Shown one piece after another: positions 1 to 8,100 of a stretch of 45,643 bases of DNA; within the stretch, counting starts at the first letter, position 1; each line of letters starts with the position of its first letter. Under the pieces are notes generated by a model. That model saw only the letters and a program-made list of their open reading frames with translations. It had not been told where the DNA came from and did no database searches. This stretch comes from CAZQEC01 sp964591565 (GTDB taxonomy: Bacteria > Patescibacteriota > UBA1384 > CAJBMM01), in contig CAZQEC010000003.1 of assembly GCA_964591565.1 (NCBI GenBank), forward strand, positions 1 through 45,643, read 5' to 3'. A program made the position numbers and the translations under genes.

Positions 1-13
1 AAAAACTTCTTTC

Positions 14-47
14 TTTACAAACTTTATAACTTTACAAACTTTATAAC
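14..47. repeat. 17-bp tandem repeat upstream of the ABC ATPase gene
   Basis: The 17-mer beginning TTTACAAACTTTATAAC occurs twice head to tail (14-30 and 31-47), immediately before the ATG at 54. It is AT-rich and may contain a -10-like element (TTATAA), but no clear promoter or Shine-Dalgarno sequence is visible. The gene probably belongs to an operon that starts before the window. Confidence 0.6.
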
Positions 48-53
48 TTTTAT

Positions 54-1280
54 ATGACTCCCATTATTTCGATTAAAGATGTTGGAAAAAAATACCGTAT
101 CGGCACCATTGAACCGTACGGCTCTTTACGCGACTCAATCGCTCAGATGCTTAATCCCCGTGCGCGAAAAAAACCGCTAAACGAATTTTGGGCACTACAA
201 GACATTTCGTTTGACATTGCCAAAGGTGATTCCCTGGGAGTGATCGGACGAAACGGCGCCGGAAAAAGCACTCTTTTGAAGATATTGTCACAAATAACCC
301 CGCCGACAACCGGAAAAATTTCGATGCGCGGTCGAGTGGCTTCACTACTCGAAGTTGGCACCGGGTTTAATCCCGAGCTAACTGGGCGTGAAAATATCTT
401 TTTGAACGGTGCCATACTTGGTATGACTCGCCTTGAGATTAAGCGCAAATTTGATGAAATTGTAGCTTTTTCGGGTATTGCCAAGTTTTTGGATACGCCT
501 GTCAAACGATATTCGAGCGGGATGTATGTCCGTTTAGCATTTTCGGTCGCGGCCCATCTGGAACCGGAAATTTTAATCGTAGATGAAGTGCTGTCAGTTG
601 GGGACGCCGAATTTCAAAAAAAATGTTTGGGTAAAATGGACGATGTCACTAAAAAAGAGGGTCGTACTGTGTTGTTTGTTAGCCATAATTTGGTGACAGT
701 TCAGAATTTGTGCAAAAACACACTCTTGTTAGAAAACGGCCAAATAAAGCACATTGGCACCACAAAAGAGGTTATTCACACTTACCTAAATGCCACTTCG
801 GCTCCAATTGTAAAAACACAGCTAAATTTACGACCAAACGTTGGGGAAGTTCGTTTTACTGACGTTCAGGTGTTGAATAATAACGGTTCAGGATTATTAA
901 AAAGCGATGATAAATTACGCATTTTAGTCAAATATAGCAGTGATTTTCATCAACCGATCGCCGGCGTGCGAGTGATTATTTCGATCTTTAGCGACGCTAC
1001 CGGGCAAATTGTTTTAAGATTAGACAGCGCCGTCACTGCACATACACTCGACAAAGTGATTGCTCCGCACGGAGAGATATTGTGCGAAACAGGTGAAATT
1101 AATTTAGTCGAAGGACTATATTGGATCGGTCTTGATATTGTGGTTAATGAAGCAAACCTTGACCACCTAGAGAGGTGCAGTTCCTTTAACGTGGAAAGCA
1201 ATCTCGAAAAATATAACTACAAAATAAAGCCCGACAAAGACGCTTGCGACTGGGTGGTTAAGTACAGTTTTAAGCAATAA
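54..1280 (+). CDS. wzt: Polysaccharide ABC transporter ATP-binding protein, Wzt type
   Basis: This 408-residue protein should power export of a finished, lipid-linked polysaccharide across the cytoplasmic membrane together with a Wzm-type permease. The nucleotide-binding domain fills about residues 1-245: Walker A GRNGAGKST at 65-73, a degenerate signature YSSGM at 153-157, Walker B LIVDE at 174-178 and the H-loop histidine at 211. The remaining ~150 residues form a beta-rich domain of the Wzt C-terminal type, which in the O-antigen family recognises the chain end of the glycan. No permease gene lies downstream, so wzm is probably just upstream of the window. The position at the head of a glycosyltransferase locus supports the call. 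A bidirectional terminator follows the stop. Confidence 0.9.
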   Translation: MTPIISIKDVGKKYRIGTIEPYGSLRDSIAQMLNPRARKKPLNEFWALQDISFDIAKGDSLGVIGRNGAGKSTLLKILSQITPPTTGKISMRGRVASLLEVGTGFNPELTGRENIFLNGAILGMTRLEIKRKFDEIVAFSGIAKFLDTPVKRYSSGMYVRLAFSVAAHLEPEILIVDEVLSVGDAEFQKKCLGKMDDVTKKEGRTVLFVSHNLVTVQNLCKNTLLLENGQIKHIGTTKEVIHTYLNATSAPIVKTQLNLRPNVGEVRFTDVQVLNNNGSGLLKSDDKLRILVKYSSDFHQPIAGVRVIISIFSDATGQIVLRLDSAVTAHTLDKVIAPHGEILCETGEINLVEGLYWIGLDIVVNEANLDHLERCSSFNVESNLEKYNYKIKPDKDACDWVVKYSFKQ

Positions 1281-1283
1281 GTA

Positions 1284-1313
1284 AGAGCCCGGGACCGACC
1301 GGTCCAGGGCTCT
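1284..1313. terminator. Bidirectional hairpin terminator between convergent genes
   Basis: AGAGCCC (1284-1290) pairs with GGGCTCT (1307-1313), and after one mismatch GGACC (1292-1296) pairs with GGTCC (1301-1305) around a four-base loop. It begins three bases after the wzt stop and ends five bases before the stop of the convergent gene at 1319. The U-tract is weak on both sides. Confidence 0.8.
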
Positions 1314-1318
1314 TTGCG

Positions 1319-2065
1319 TCACTTTCCACGCCTCTCGAGATAGGCGAACATCTCGGGAATTGTGGCGTGACGCGTAAATTCCGGCGTGATGCCATCCTCC
1401 TTCATGCCCGGCTCCCGGGCGTACAACACCAGACGGGCGTGCTCCGCTTCGATGTGTTCGCGGAGCGTGCCAACAACATCGCCACCCTCTGTCCCCGGAG
1501 GCACGGGCTTGACCATGGCAAAATCCCATGGGATGCCCGGGGTTGGGATGATGTTGTAAACATCGGGGTAATAGCCGACTTCCGGCATCAGGGCGATGAT
1601 CTGCAGGAAGCAGCGCAACTGGTGATGCGGTTGGCTTGCGATCGCCAACTTCTTCCAACCACGACGCTGCGCCATCGTCAGAAAGTTCCTTGACTCGATG
1701 GCCGTGTTCCAGCTCGGATCGATCGTGGTGATCCAACCACGCTCAACTCCAACTCTGAGTAGACCTTCAAGCCAGGACTCATACCCACGGTAGGCGAGAT
1801 TCTTTGACTCGCAATCTTCTCGCGTGAGTGAATTGAGTACGTAGTACACGATACCCGGCAACATGTTCGACGTGTCGCCATCGATAGCCACCGCTCGTCG
1901 ACTTCCGGCGCAGTATATCAGCCGATCATCCAGTGAATCACTGCGAACCGGTGAGCCGTGCAGTAAACAGGCATCTACCCTTTCGGGCAACGCGTCCGAC
2001 AGGACAACCGTCAGCGCCATCTGCACTTCAAGCGCAGTTGGCGTCCAACTAGAGTTTTCGGACAT
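1319..2065 (-). CDS. DUF218/YdcF-like protein, cassette gene
   Basis: A 248-residue protein without membrane segments. Its middle resembles the DUF218 (YdcF/ElyC) fold: a segment with TAIESRNFLTMAQRRGW followed by a strand and then HHQLRC matches the family pattern of E(S/N)T..N followed by a (T/S)xxYHxxR motif. Known members act on envelope precursors or bind nucleotides; the substrate here is unknown. The start ATG has a strong AAAGGAGG ten to eleven bases upstream. The gene has its own promoter and shares the hairpin at 1284-1313 with wzt. It is opposite in strand to the surrounding polysaccharide genes and visibly more GC-rich, which suggests a separate acquisition. The DUF218 match is moderate and rests on the histidine/arginine motif. 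Confidence 0.65.
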   Translation of the reverse strand: MSENSSWTPTALEVQMALTVVLSDALPERVDACLLHGSPVRSDSLDDRLIYCAGSRRAVAIDGDTSNMLPGIVYYVLNSLTREDCESKNLAYRGYESWLEGLLRVGVERGWITTIDPSWNTAIESRNFLTMAQRRGWKKLAIASQPHHQLRCFLQIIALMPEVGYYPDVYNIIPTPGIPWDFAMVKPVPPGTEGGDVVGTLREHIEAEHARLVLYAREPGMKEDGITPEFTRHATIPEMFAYLERRGK

Positions 2066-2128
2066 GGTTCACATGCCCTCCTTTTGTTTGTGAGCTATGG
2101 GGTTGAGAATACTCCCCATGCAAGTGAG

Positions 2129-2157
2129 ACCTTATCACCATTTACCAATTTAGTCAA
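2129..2157 (-). promoter_or_regulatory. Sigma-70 type promoter for the DUF218-like gene
   Basis: Reading the minus strand, TTGACT (2157-2152) is separated by exactly 17 bases from TAAGGT (2134-2129). It lies about 65 bases before the start codon at 2065. The -35 box is close to consensus and the -10 box is weaker. Confidence 0.55.
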
Positions 2158-2260
2158 TATATCGTGCGGAAATTTCATGCGGATGACTTTCGGGTTTTTT
2201 TGTGTTACTGTCTTTAGTGTTATATGACCAAAACATAACGACAAAAAATGGAACTTATTG

Positions 2261-3035
2261 ATGAAGCCAGATGTGAACGCTAAAATGAGAGTGCCTTATG
2301 GGCTGTCCGTACACGGTAAAGATGAAATAGCGGCGGTAGTTAAAGTTCTTAAAGGCAATACCGCGATCGGTGATAAAACCGCCGAGTTTGAAACCAAAAT
2401 TGCCAAAATGTTCGGCAAAAAATACGGGGTTATGGTCAACTCCGGCTCTTCGGCCAATTTACTAGCGTTCGAAATCCTCAATTTACCAGCTGGCAGTGAA
2501 GTTATTACCCCAATTTTGACTTTTGCCACCACGGTTGCTCCAATTGTGCAAAAGGGGTTGGTGCCAGTTTTTGTTGATGTAGATCCCTTCACGTTCTTGA
2601 TCAATATGGATCAAGTTGAAAAAGCGATTGGTAAAAAAACCAAAGTTTTAATGATCCCATCATTGATGGGCAACATTCCCAATTTGGAACACCTACAAAA
2701 ATTGGCCAAAAAACACCGGCTTTGGTTAATTGAGGACTCATGCGATACCTTAGGCGGGAAATATAACGGCCAACCGACTGGATTTTATTCACACATTACC
2801 ACCTCTAGTTTTTATGGCTCCCACATTATTAACGGCGCTGGTGGTGGTGGCATAGTGTGCGTGAACGATCCAAAATGGGTTGACCGTTTAGTGGTGTTAC
2901 GTGGCTGGGGACGACAATCTTCATTATTCGGCGAAAAAGCCAACTCCGAGTTGTTAGAAAATAGGTTTAAGACCACACTTTCGGGCGTTCCGTACGACAA
3001 CAAGTTTATTTTCAGTGAAATTGGCTACAACTTTT
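2261..3035 (+). CDS. RfbH-like sugar 3-dehydrase (DegT/DnrJ/EryC1 aminotransferase fold), N-terminal part, cut by a scaffold gap
   Basis: About 258 residues of a PMP-dependent 4-keto-6-deoxyhexose 3-dehydrase. The fold signature SGSSANLLA, the strand FVDVDPFTF and the PLP-phosphate region are recognisable and track RfbH (E1) closely. At the position of the Schiff-base lysine there is His188 (context SFYGSHIING), the hallmark of deoxygenating rather than transaminating members. The four cysteines that bind [2Fe-2S] in E1/RfbH (DCYCAPGC...C region) are all absent from the equivalent stretch after RGWGR. The start is ATG 2261; a TTG three bases earlier is in frame. The reading runs into ten Ns at 3036. 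The continuation is at 3218-3706. It initiates the CDP-3,6-dideoxyhexose gene set. Confidence 0.85.
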
Positions 3036-3045
3036 NNNNNNNNNN
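3036..3045. other. Scaffold gap (10 N)
   Basis: Ten unknown bases interrupt the RfbH-like gene. The sequence just before the gap (2998-3035) recurs with three or so substitutions at 3217-3254. The ~170 AT-rich bases between the gap and that second copy contain no coding sequence, so the join is probably a wrong or polymorphic contig end. Confidence 0.95.
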
Positions 3046-3217
3046 AATAAGTCGAAATTAATCGAGTAAGGGTTTTTGAACTTCGCTTATCGAAATGGGC
3101 TAAAATCTTTTCATTATTCAATTTTCTTCTTTAGTTTGTGTTTCTAAATATTGATTTTAAAAATTTTCCGCTCGCGGGCGCTAAAAATGGTATTTATTTT
3201 CAAGTCATCGCTTTATC

Positions 3218-3706
3218 AATAAGTTTATTTTCAGTGAAGTTGGCTATAACTTCTTGCCACTTGAGCTTTCGGCCGCTTTTGCCTTAGTGCAACTGCAAAA
3301 GTTTCCCAAATTCGCCGCCGCTCGAAAAAAACATTTCACTCATTTGTATCAATTTTTTACTAAAAAATACACCCAATATTTCGACTTGGCGTCCCAAACT
3401 CCAAACACTGAAACCGTTTGGCTGGCCTTCCCCCTCATCATTAAAAAGGACGCCCCATTCACCCGTTTAGCACTAACAACGTTTTTGGAAGAAAATAACA
3501 TCCAAACCAGACCAGTCTTTACCGGCAACATTGTCAAGCAACCGGGTTTCAAAAAAATTCCGCATCGTAGCGTCCCGAGCAGTTTTCCCAACACCGAGCA
3601 CGTTATGCGCAACGCCTTTGTGGTGGCGTCACATCACGGTTTGAATAATAAACAGATAAAATATCTCTGCCAAAAATTTGATGAATTCCTCTCTCGATTT
3701 AAATAA
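3218..3706 (+). CDS. RfbH-like sugar 3-dehydrase, C-terminal part
   Basis: This frame carries the C-terminal half of the same enzyme. It begins with the duplicated NKFIFSEVGYNF and goes on into LPLELSAAFALVQL, where RfbH homologues read GYNLKITDMQAA. It then includes the PVFTGNIVKQPGF segment that matches RfbH LLFAGNLTRQPYF, and ends with the terminal helix. Joined to 2261-3035 at the duplicated segment, the protein would be about 420 residues, normal for RfbH. The apparent start at TTG 3254 is an artefact of the break; there is no ribosome binding site. The offset between the two copies (219 bases) keeps the frame. Confidence 0.85.
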   Translation, partial: NKFIFSEVGYNFLPLELSAAFALVQLQKFPKFAAARKKHFTHLYQFFTKKYTQYFDLASQTPNTETVWLAFPLIIKKDAPFTRLALTTFLEENNIQTRPVFTGNIVKQPGFKKIPHRSVPSSFPNTEHVMRNAFVVASHHGLNNKQIKYLCQKFDEFLSRFK

Positions 3707-4259
3707 CGACCAACCGACCACTCCCCTCACTGCAGACGAGGAAATGCGAGTGATCGAGATTCTAGCCAAATTAAGTGGCGAGGGCTTTTCGGATGCGCTT
3801 TACACAGCGCTGGCTCGCATTATGCCCCAACCGTCGCTTGAAGTAACATTTTTTCGTGAAAACAACGGCACACTCGAAACTCTTTTGGTACCCAGACCAT
3901 CAAAAGACCCAGTATGGCACGGTATGCTTCATACGCCCGGCGTCATGTTGCGACATGCGGATTTTATCCCTGACGACGGTAAAGCAACTGAAAGAGCGTT
4001 CGCCCGTCTTGAAAAAAGAGAGCTTGGTTTTACCCTACCAAATGCTCCAGAGTTTGTCGGCATAATTCACCGTATGGCTAAGCGTGGGCCTGAGGTGGTG
4101 CAGGTGTTCGTGGCCCAAATGCCCAAAAATGCATCACTCAAGGAGGGAATAGAGTGGGTGGCGATTGATGATCTCTCAAATCGCCCGGACTTTACCCAAC
4201 ATCAAATTCCGCACGTTAAACTAGCCGCAGAGTATTATCGTAAACATTTAACTCCTTAA
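3681..4259 (+). CDS. NUDIX-like hydrolase with a degenerate box
   Basis: A 192-residue soluble protein. The central part has the beta-strand/helix arrangement of NUDIX proteins: LETLLVPRP, a PGV segment, then ATERAFARLEKRELGF where the box REUxEExGU is expected. Only the arginine/glutamate pattern RELG remains, so catalysis is uncertain. It overlaps the end of the dehydrase gene by 26 bases, implying cotranscription. The start is ATG 3681, with ATG 3744 as an alternative. It may process a nucleotide or nucleotide sugar of the locus. The family call is moderate. Confidence 0.6.
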   Translation: MNSSLDLNNDQPTTPLTADEEMRVIEILAKLSGEGFSDALYTALARIMPQPSLEVTFFRENNGTLETLLVPRPSKDPVWHGMLHTPGVMLRHADFIPDDGKATERAFARLEKRELGFTLPNAPEFVGIIHRMAKRGPEVVQVFVAQMPKNASLKEGIEWVAIDDLSNRPDFTQHQIPHVKLAAEYYRKHLTP

Positions 4260-4270
4260 ATACAAAAATG

Positions 4271-4295
4271 GGTAGCGATCTTTTAAACCGCTACC
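4271..4295 (-). terminator. Hairpin terminator for the minus-strand gene at 4316-5416
   Basis: GGTAGCG (4271-4277) and CGCTACC (4289-4295) form a perfect 7-bp stem. On the minus strand the stem is followed by CATTTTTGTA, a usable U-tract. The hairpin lies about 20 bases past the stop at 4316. Confidence 0.75.
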
Positions 4296-4315
4296 GAACC
4301 GACACCCTAACTTTA

Positions 4316-5416
4316 CTAGGTAATATCAATGCCAAAGTCGTCACACAGAAACTGCTGTAGATTGAGTAGTGCTGGCTTATCGATGGAAAACATGATCGAG
4401 AACCATGTCTCTTCATCGTCTACGCCAACCAACGCATGGTTTAAAGTCGGCTTCCCTATGTAGTGCGAATGATCTTCGACTTCAATACTCGAGAGATTGC
4501 ATCGCACAGGCAAGGACATCCTCCGAGCGATTGCCGCGTCACACTCCATGCGACCAATGATCTCGAAATTATTATGAGTGAATCCGTTTTCAAGCATCAG
4601 CCGAACAATGCCCTGAAGTGTTGACAGCACCATCTTTCTGGTCCAAAACGCCCATTCAATCCATCTGACATGACTTGAGTATGGGCTGTATGCACCTGAG
4701 ATAACCTCACGTCCAACAGATTCAACAAATGACTGAAAGTACTTGACAGATAGGCCTGTCCGCACTCTTTCATCGTCCGGGAGGTTCATCGATTTCGCCA
4801 ATGCCACAGCAATTCCGGATTTTCCTCGCTTCAGCATTTGTCTAATGATGAATTTTTTCCAGAAACGTTGCTTTTGTAGCCACTGATCCACCTGATTGCG
4901 TACCATGCTTACGTTGACTCTTCGCGGATTAAGTTCGGCAATGGTACGAGTTAACAATTCGGCCGTCAACTTAGCTGGGTTGAAATTAATACACGAACCC
5001 CGCAGAGATACAGTTCCTTCTTCCAAATCATTGCGACCAACGATATCTAAACTCGTCAGACTATTGAGCGACCGCTCATGTTGAAACCCATGCAACGGGT
5101 AGTAAATTCTTGCGTCCATCTTAAACTTCCCGAGCGGAAGTTTTTGCTTTTGCACATATTGGAATACTCTCTCTAATTGAGCCGTGGCAACCGAATTATC
5201 CTGTTCGAAGCAATCACTGATAACAACCGTACGAGTGAAGTCGTCGTATTTCACTTCAGATTTCAGACAAGAAGCAGAAAACGCAATGCTTTTTTCAAGA
5301 ATACGTCGCGCCGTATCCCATGGTTGCTCAACACGATCATCGTCCAAGTTCAAATCTTCGACGTTGGTATCGTCAAGCACTTGGCGAAGCTGATCTAGCA
5401 AAGAATTGAGTGACAT
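4316..5416 (-). CDS. Uncharacterised protein, cassette gene
   Basis: A 366-residue soluble protein that I do not recognise. The N-terminal 30 residues are acidic and helical (LDDTNVEDLNLDDD). Two later segments stand out: the basic KKFIIRQMLKRGKSG and the aromatic HVRWIEWAFWTRKM. There is no signal peptide or membrane helix. The start is ATG 5416 with GAAAGGA eight bases upstream; the codons before it are TTG and CTG and are unlikely starts. It reads against the polysaccharide genes and splits rfbH from rfbF, with its own terminator. No promoter hexamers are convincing. Confidence 0.75.
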   Translation of the reverse strand: MSLNSLLDQLRQVLDDTNVEDLNLDDDRVEQPWDTARRILEKSIAFSASCLKSEVKYDDFTRTVVISDCFEQDNSVATAQLERVFQYVQKQKLPLGKFKMDARIYYPLHGFQHERSLNSLTSLDIVGRNDLEEGTVSLRGSCINFNPAKLTAELLTRTIAELNPRRVNVSMVRNQVDQWLQKQRFWKKFIIRQMLKRGKSGIAVALAKSMNLPDDERVRTGLSVKYFQSFVESVGREVISGAYSPYSSHVRWIEWAFWTRKMVLSTLQGIVRLMLENGFTHNNFEIIGRMECDAAIARRMSLPVRCNLSSIEVEDHSHYIGKPTLNHALVGVDDEETWFSIMFSIDKPALLNLQQFLCDDFGIDIT

Positions 5417-5586
5417 CAGCAATATCCTTTCTTGAGCTACTCATATGCAACAAAGCGATTGACCCCATTAGTCGTTGAACTAGCTGGAAAGGTGCGTAAT
5501 CTAACACATTACAATACCACATAATTATTGAAATTGCCATAAATTATTTTGTATTTCATTATTAACTCGAACATACATTCGATCGC

Positions 5587-5615
5587 TTGAAATTTGCTGA
5601 TATTTGATCTATTAT
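5587..5615 (+). promoter_or_regulatory. Sigma-70 type promoter for the rfbF operon
   Basis: TTGAAA (5587-5592), a 17-base spacer and TATTAT (5610-5615) stand 46 bases before the rfbF start. It probably drives the long plus-strand operon from 5661 onward. A Shine-Dalgarno AGGAGC precedes the start codon. Confidence 0.6.
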
Positions 5616-5660
5616 TGGGAAAGTTATGAGCCGCGTGGCGTTACTCAACAGGAGCACTAA

Positions 5661-6437
5661 ATGAAGGTCATTATTTTAGCGGGTGGGCTGGGAACTCGGC
5701 TAGGCAACATTACCGAGCTATTGCCCAAACCAATGGTGCCAATCGGCGAAAAACCGATCGTTTGGCATATTATGAAAATATACTCCCATTTTGGATACAA
5801 AGATTTCATCTTGAGTCTTGGCTATAAACAGGAAGTGGTCAAGGAGTATTTTCACAATTATCATATTCGCGCCAACGATTTTAACATTCACTTGGGATCA
5901 AAAAAAATTGACGTTCTCAACAGTCACGACGAGATGGATTGGCACGTTTCCCTGGTTGATACCGGTTTAAACACCCTAAAAGGAGCTCGGCTAAAACGGC
6001 TGGAAAAATATCTGGATGATGATGTTAATATGTTTACATACGGTGATGGCGTAGCCGATATTGATATTAATAAGCTGGTCAAGTTTCACAAATCACACGG
6101 CAAAATATTGACTATCACCGGAGTGCGTCCCCCTTCTCGTTTTGGCGAAATTATCGAAAAAGCTTCACGATTAGCCAGCTTTAAGGAAAAGCCACAATCT
6201 TCTATGGGATTAATTAACGGCGGATTTGCGGTTTTTGATAAGCGGCTACTTGATCACTTAAGCGAGGACGAAAATTGCGACCTTGAGTACGAGACCTTTG
6301 AAAAACTGGTGCCTTTAGGCGAGGTAATGGTACACAAACACCTCAAAAATTGGGAGTGCGTCGACACCGAACGCGACCTTAGACATTTAAACAAAATCTG
6401 GGCTGAAACTAAGGAGCTAGAAAAGGTTTGGGCGTAA
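5661..6437 (+). CDS. rfbF: Glucose-1-phosphate cytidylyltransferase
   Basis: It makes CDP-glucose from CTP and glucose 1-phosphate, the first step of CDP-3,6-dideoxyhexose synthesis. The 258 residues match the family length (about 257). The nucleotidyltransferase signature LAGGLGTRL is at residues 6-14, followed by KPMVPIGEKPIVWHIMK, and the motifs VDTG, FTYGDGVAD and INGGFAVF follow in the family order. FTYGDGVAD is characteristic of RfbF rather than RmlA or GalU. Its placement directly before rfbG confirms the pathway. Confidence 0.93.
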   Translation: MKVIILAGGLGTRLGNITELLPKPMVPIGEKPIVWHIMKIYSHFGYKDFILSLGYKQEVVKEYFHNYHIRANDFNIHLGSKKIDVLNSHDEMDWHVSLVDTGLNTLKGARLKRLEKYLDDDVNMFTYGDGVADIDINKLVKFHKSHGKILTITGVRPPSRFGEIIEKASRLASFKEKPQSSMGLINGGFAVFDKRLLDHLSEDENCDLEYETFEKLVPLGEVMVHKHLKNWECVDTERDLRHLNKIWAETKELEKVWA

Positions 6438-6442
6438 AACGA

Positions 6443-7543
6443 ATGGACGATTTATTTGGTCGTGTTTACCATGGCAAAAAAGTTTTGATAACCGGCCACA
6501 CCGGTTTTAAGGGATCGTGGTTGGCTTTGTGGCTGTCGCAGATGGGGGCTGAAGTGTTGGGATATTCTAAAGACGTACCGACGAACCCGTCACATTTTGT
6601 TCTGCTCGATCTAAACATTGAGTCGGTCATTGACGACATCTTAAACAAGCAAAAATTGGCCAAAACCATCGCCAATTTTCAGCCAGATATCGTGTTTCAT
6701 TTGGCGGCGCAGGCGTTAGTGCGAAATTCTTATCTCGAACCAGTCAAGACGTTCGAAACCAACGTCATGGGAACCGTAAACCTGCTTGAAAGCTGTCGCG
6801 ACGCCAACAGCGTGAAGGCCATTATTAATATTACCAGCGACAAATGCTATCACAACACTGAGACAGATCATGCCTATACTGAAGATGACCCGATGGGCGG
6901 TAGGGATCCGTACAGCGCCAGCAAAGGTTGTGCGGAACTCGTGGCAAACGCTTACCGTCACTCATTTATGCATAATGATTATTACGGTAAAAATCACCAC
7001 GTATTGTTGGCAAATGCGCGCGCTGGCAACGTCATTGGCGGAGGTGATTGGGCCAAAGATCGTTTGATTCCCGATATTGTGCGAGCCACAAGCAAAGGCG
7101 AAACAGCGGTAGTGCGAAATCCAAACTCCACTAGACCATGGCAACATGTTTTGGAACCATTGAGCGGTTATTTACATTTAGGTTGGAGGCTACTCGAAGA
7201 GCAAAAAGATTTCGCCGAAAATTGGAACTTTGGTCCAAACGACCAGTCTGATTTGGCAGTCAAAGACGTCATAAAACATACCTTGAGTCACTGGGACAAA
7301 ATTCGCTATCAGATTATTGAAGATCCAACCAGCTTTCACGAAGCCAAGACGCTTAAACTAGATTCTGGTAAAGCGCGCCACAAACTCAAATGGCAAAGCA
7401 TCTGGGATGCTCCTAAAACCATCGCCAAAACAGTGGGCTGGTATAAGCATTACTACGACGGAGATGGGGCTTTCAGTCTATCAGATTTGAGCGACTACAT
7501 TGCGGATGCTAAACTGGCTAAAGTAGAATGGACAAAAGTATGA
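6443..7543 (+). CDS. rfbG: CDP-glucose 4,6-dehydratase
   Basis: An extended SDR enzyme of 366 residues that converts CDP-glucose to CDP-4-keto-6-deoxyglucose. The NAD-binding motif GHTGFKG is at residues 18-24; the catalytic SDK (in INITSDKCY) and YxxxK (DPYSASKG) are present, and GNVIGGGDW follows as in the family. ATG 6443 matches the usual N-terminus; an in-frame TTG at 6428 has a slightly better-spaced AAGGAG and cannot be excluded. Its last bases overlap the next gene. Confidence 0.93.
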   Translation: MDDLFGRVYHGKKVLITGHTGFKGSWLALWLSQMGAEVLGYSKDVPTNPSHFVLLDLNIESVIDDILNKQKLAKTIANFQPDIVFHLAAQALVRNSYLEPVKTFETNVMGTVNLLESCRDANSVKAIINITSDKCYHNTETDHAYTEDDPMGGRDPYSASKGCAELVANAYRHSFMHNDYYGKNHHVLLANARAGNVIGGGDWAKDRLIPDIVRATSKGETAVVRNPNSTRPWQHVLEPLSGYLHLGWRLLEEQKDFAENWNFGPNDQSDLAVKDVIKHTLSHWDKIRYQIIEDPTSFHEAKTLKLDSGKARHKLKWQSIWDAPKTIAKTVGWYKHYYDGDGAFSLSDLSDYIADAKLAKVEWTKV

Positions 7544-8100
7544 AAATAGTCGCCACAGCTTTGGCTGGTGTTTTTGTTATTCAGACCGATCCGCGACACG
7601 ACGAGCGCGGCATGTTTGTGAAAGTGTTTCATCAAGGAATTTTTCTTGACCATCGTCTCACCACTAATTTTCAAGAAAGCTATTACTCAACCTCCAAGAA
7701 AGATGTGGTGCGCGGCATGCACTTTCAAACACCACCGGCCGATCACGCTAAATTAGTCTATGTCACTCACGGCGCAATTTTGGACGTAATTTTAGATATT
7801 CGCAAAGGATCACCGTCGTTCGGTCAATTTATATCAGTTGAGCTGTCTGATCAAAATTATCATGCTATCTACGTTCCATCTGGATTTGCTCACGGGTTTT
7901 TGTCACTACAAGACGATAGTTGTGTTACATATATGCAAACTTCCATGTACGCTCCGGAATATGACGCCGGCATTCGGTTCGATTCATTCGGCATGCAGTG
8001 GGGTGTCGAGCAACCGATCTTGTCACCGCGAGATCACGCTTTTCCATCTTTCGATCAGTTCACCACGCCGTTTATCTACAAAAAGGATGGGCAACAATGA
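7540..8100 (+). CDS. RmlC-like 3,5-epimerase (AscE-type candidate)
   Basis: A 186-residue cupin of the dTDP-4-dehydrorhamnose 3,5-epimerase family. The motifs VVRGMHFQTPP (catalytic His), LDVILDIRKGSPSFGQ and VPSGFAHGFLSL are all visible. Among CDP-sugar genes it may act as the 5-epimerase of CDP-ascarylose synthesis (AscE type) instead of in rhamnose synthesis; this is inference, as no rmlA, rmlB or rmlD lies in the window. ATG 7540 shares an ATGA with the rfbG stop; an ATG at 7528 is also in frame. Confidence 0.85.
   Translation: MKIVATALAGVFVIQTDPRHDERGMFVKVFHQGIFLDHRLTTNFQESYYSTSKKDVVRGMHFQTPPADHAKLVYVTHGAILDVILDIRKGSPSFGQFISVELSDQNYHAIYVPSGFAHGFLSLQDDSCVTYMQTSMYAPEYDAGIRFDSFGMQWGVEQPILSPRDHAFPSFDQFTTPFIYKKDGQQ

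Noticed and set aside
143..505. Minus-strand frame of 120 codons inside wzt
   Set aside because: It is a shadow of the clear Wzt reading frame, which has all ABC motifs.
1167..1736. Minus-strand frame of 189 codons spanning the wzt end and terminator
   Set aside because: It overlaps the hairpin and two better-supported genes, and the composition is unlike a protein.
3046..3216. Possible insertion with target-site duplication in the RfbH-like gene
   Set aside because: The flanking copies differ by several bases and a run of Ns stands at one edge, so an assembly join is the simpler explanation.
6428..6442. TTG start for rfbG
   Set aside because: ATG 6443 gives the usual N-terminus length before GHTGFKG, though the TTG has a usable AAGGAG and stays possible.
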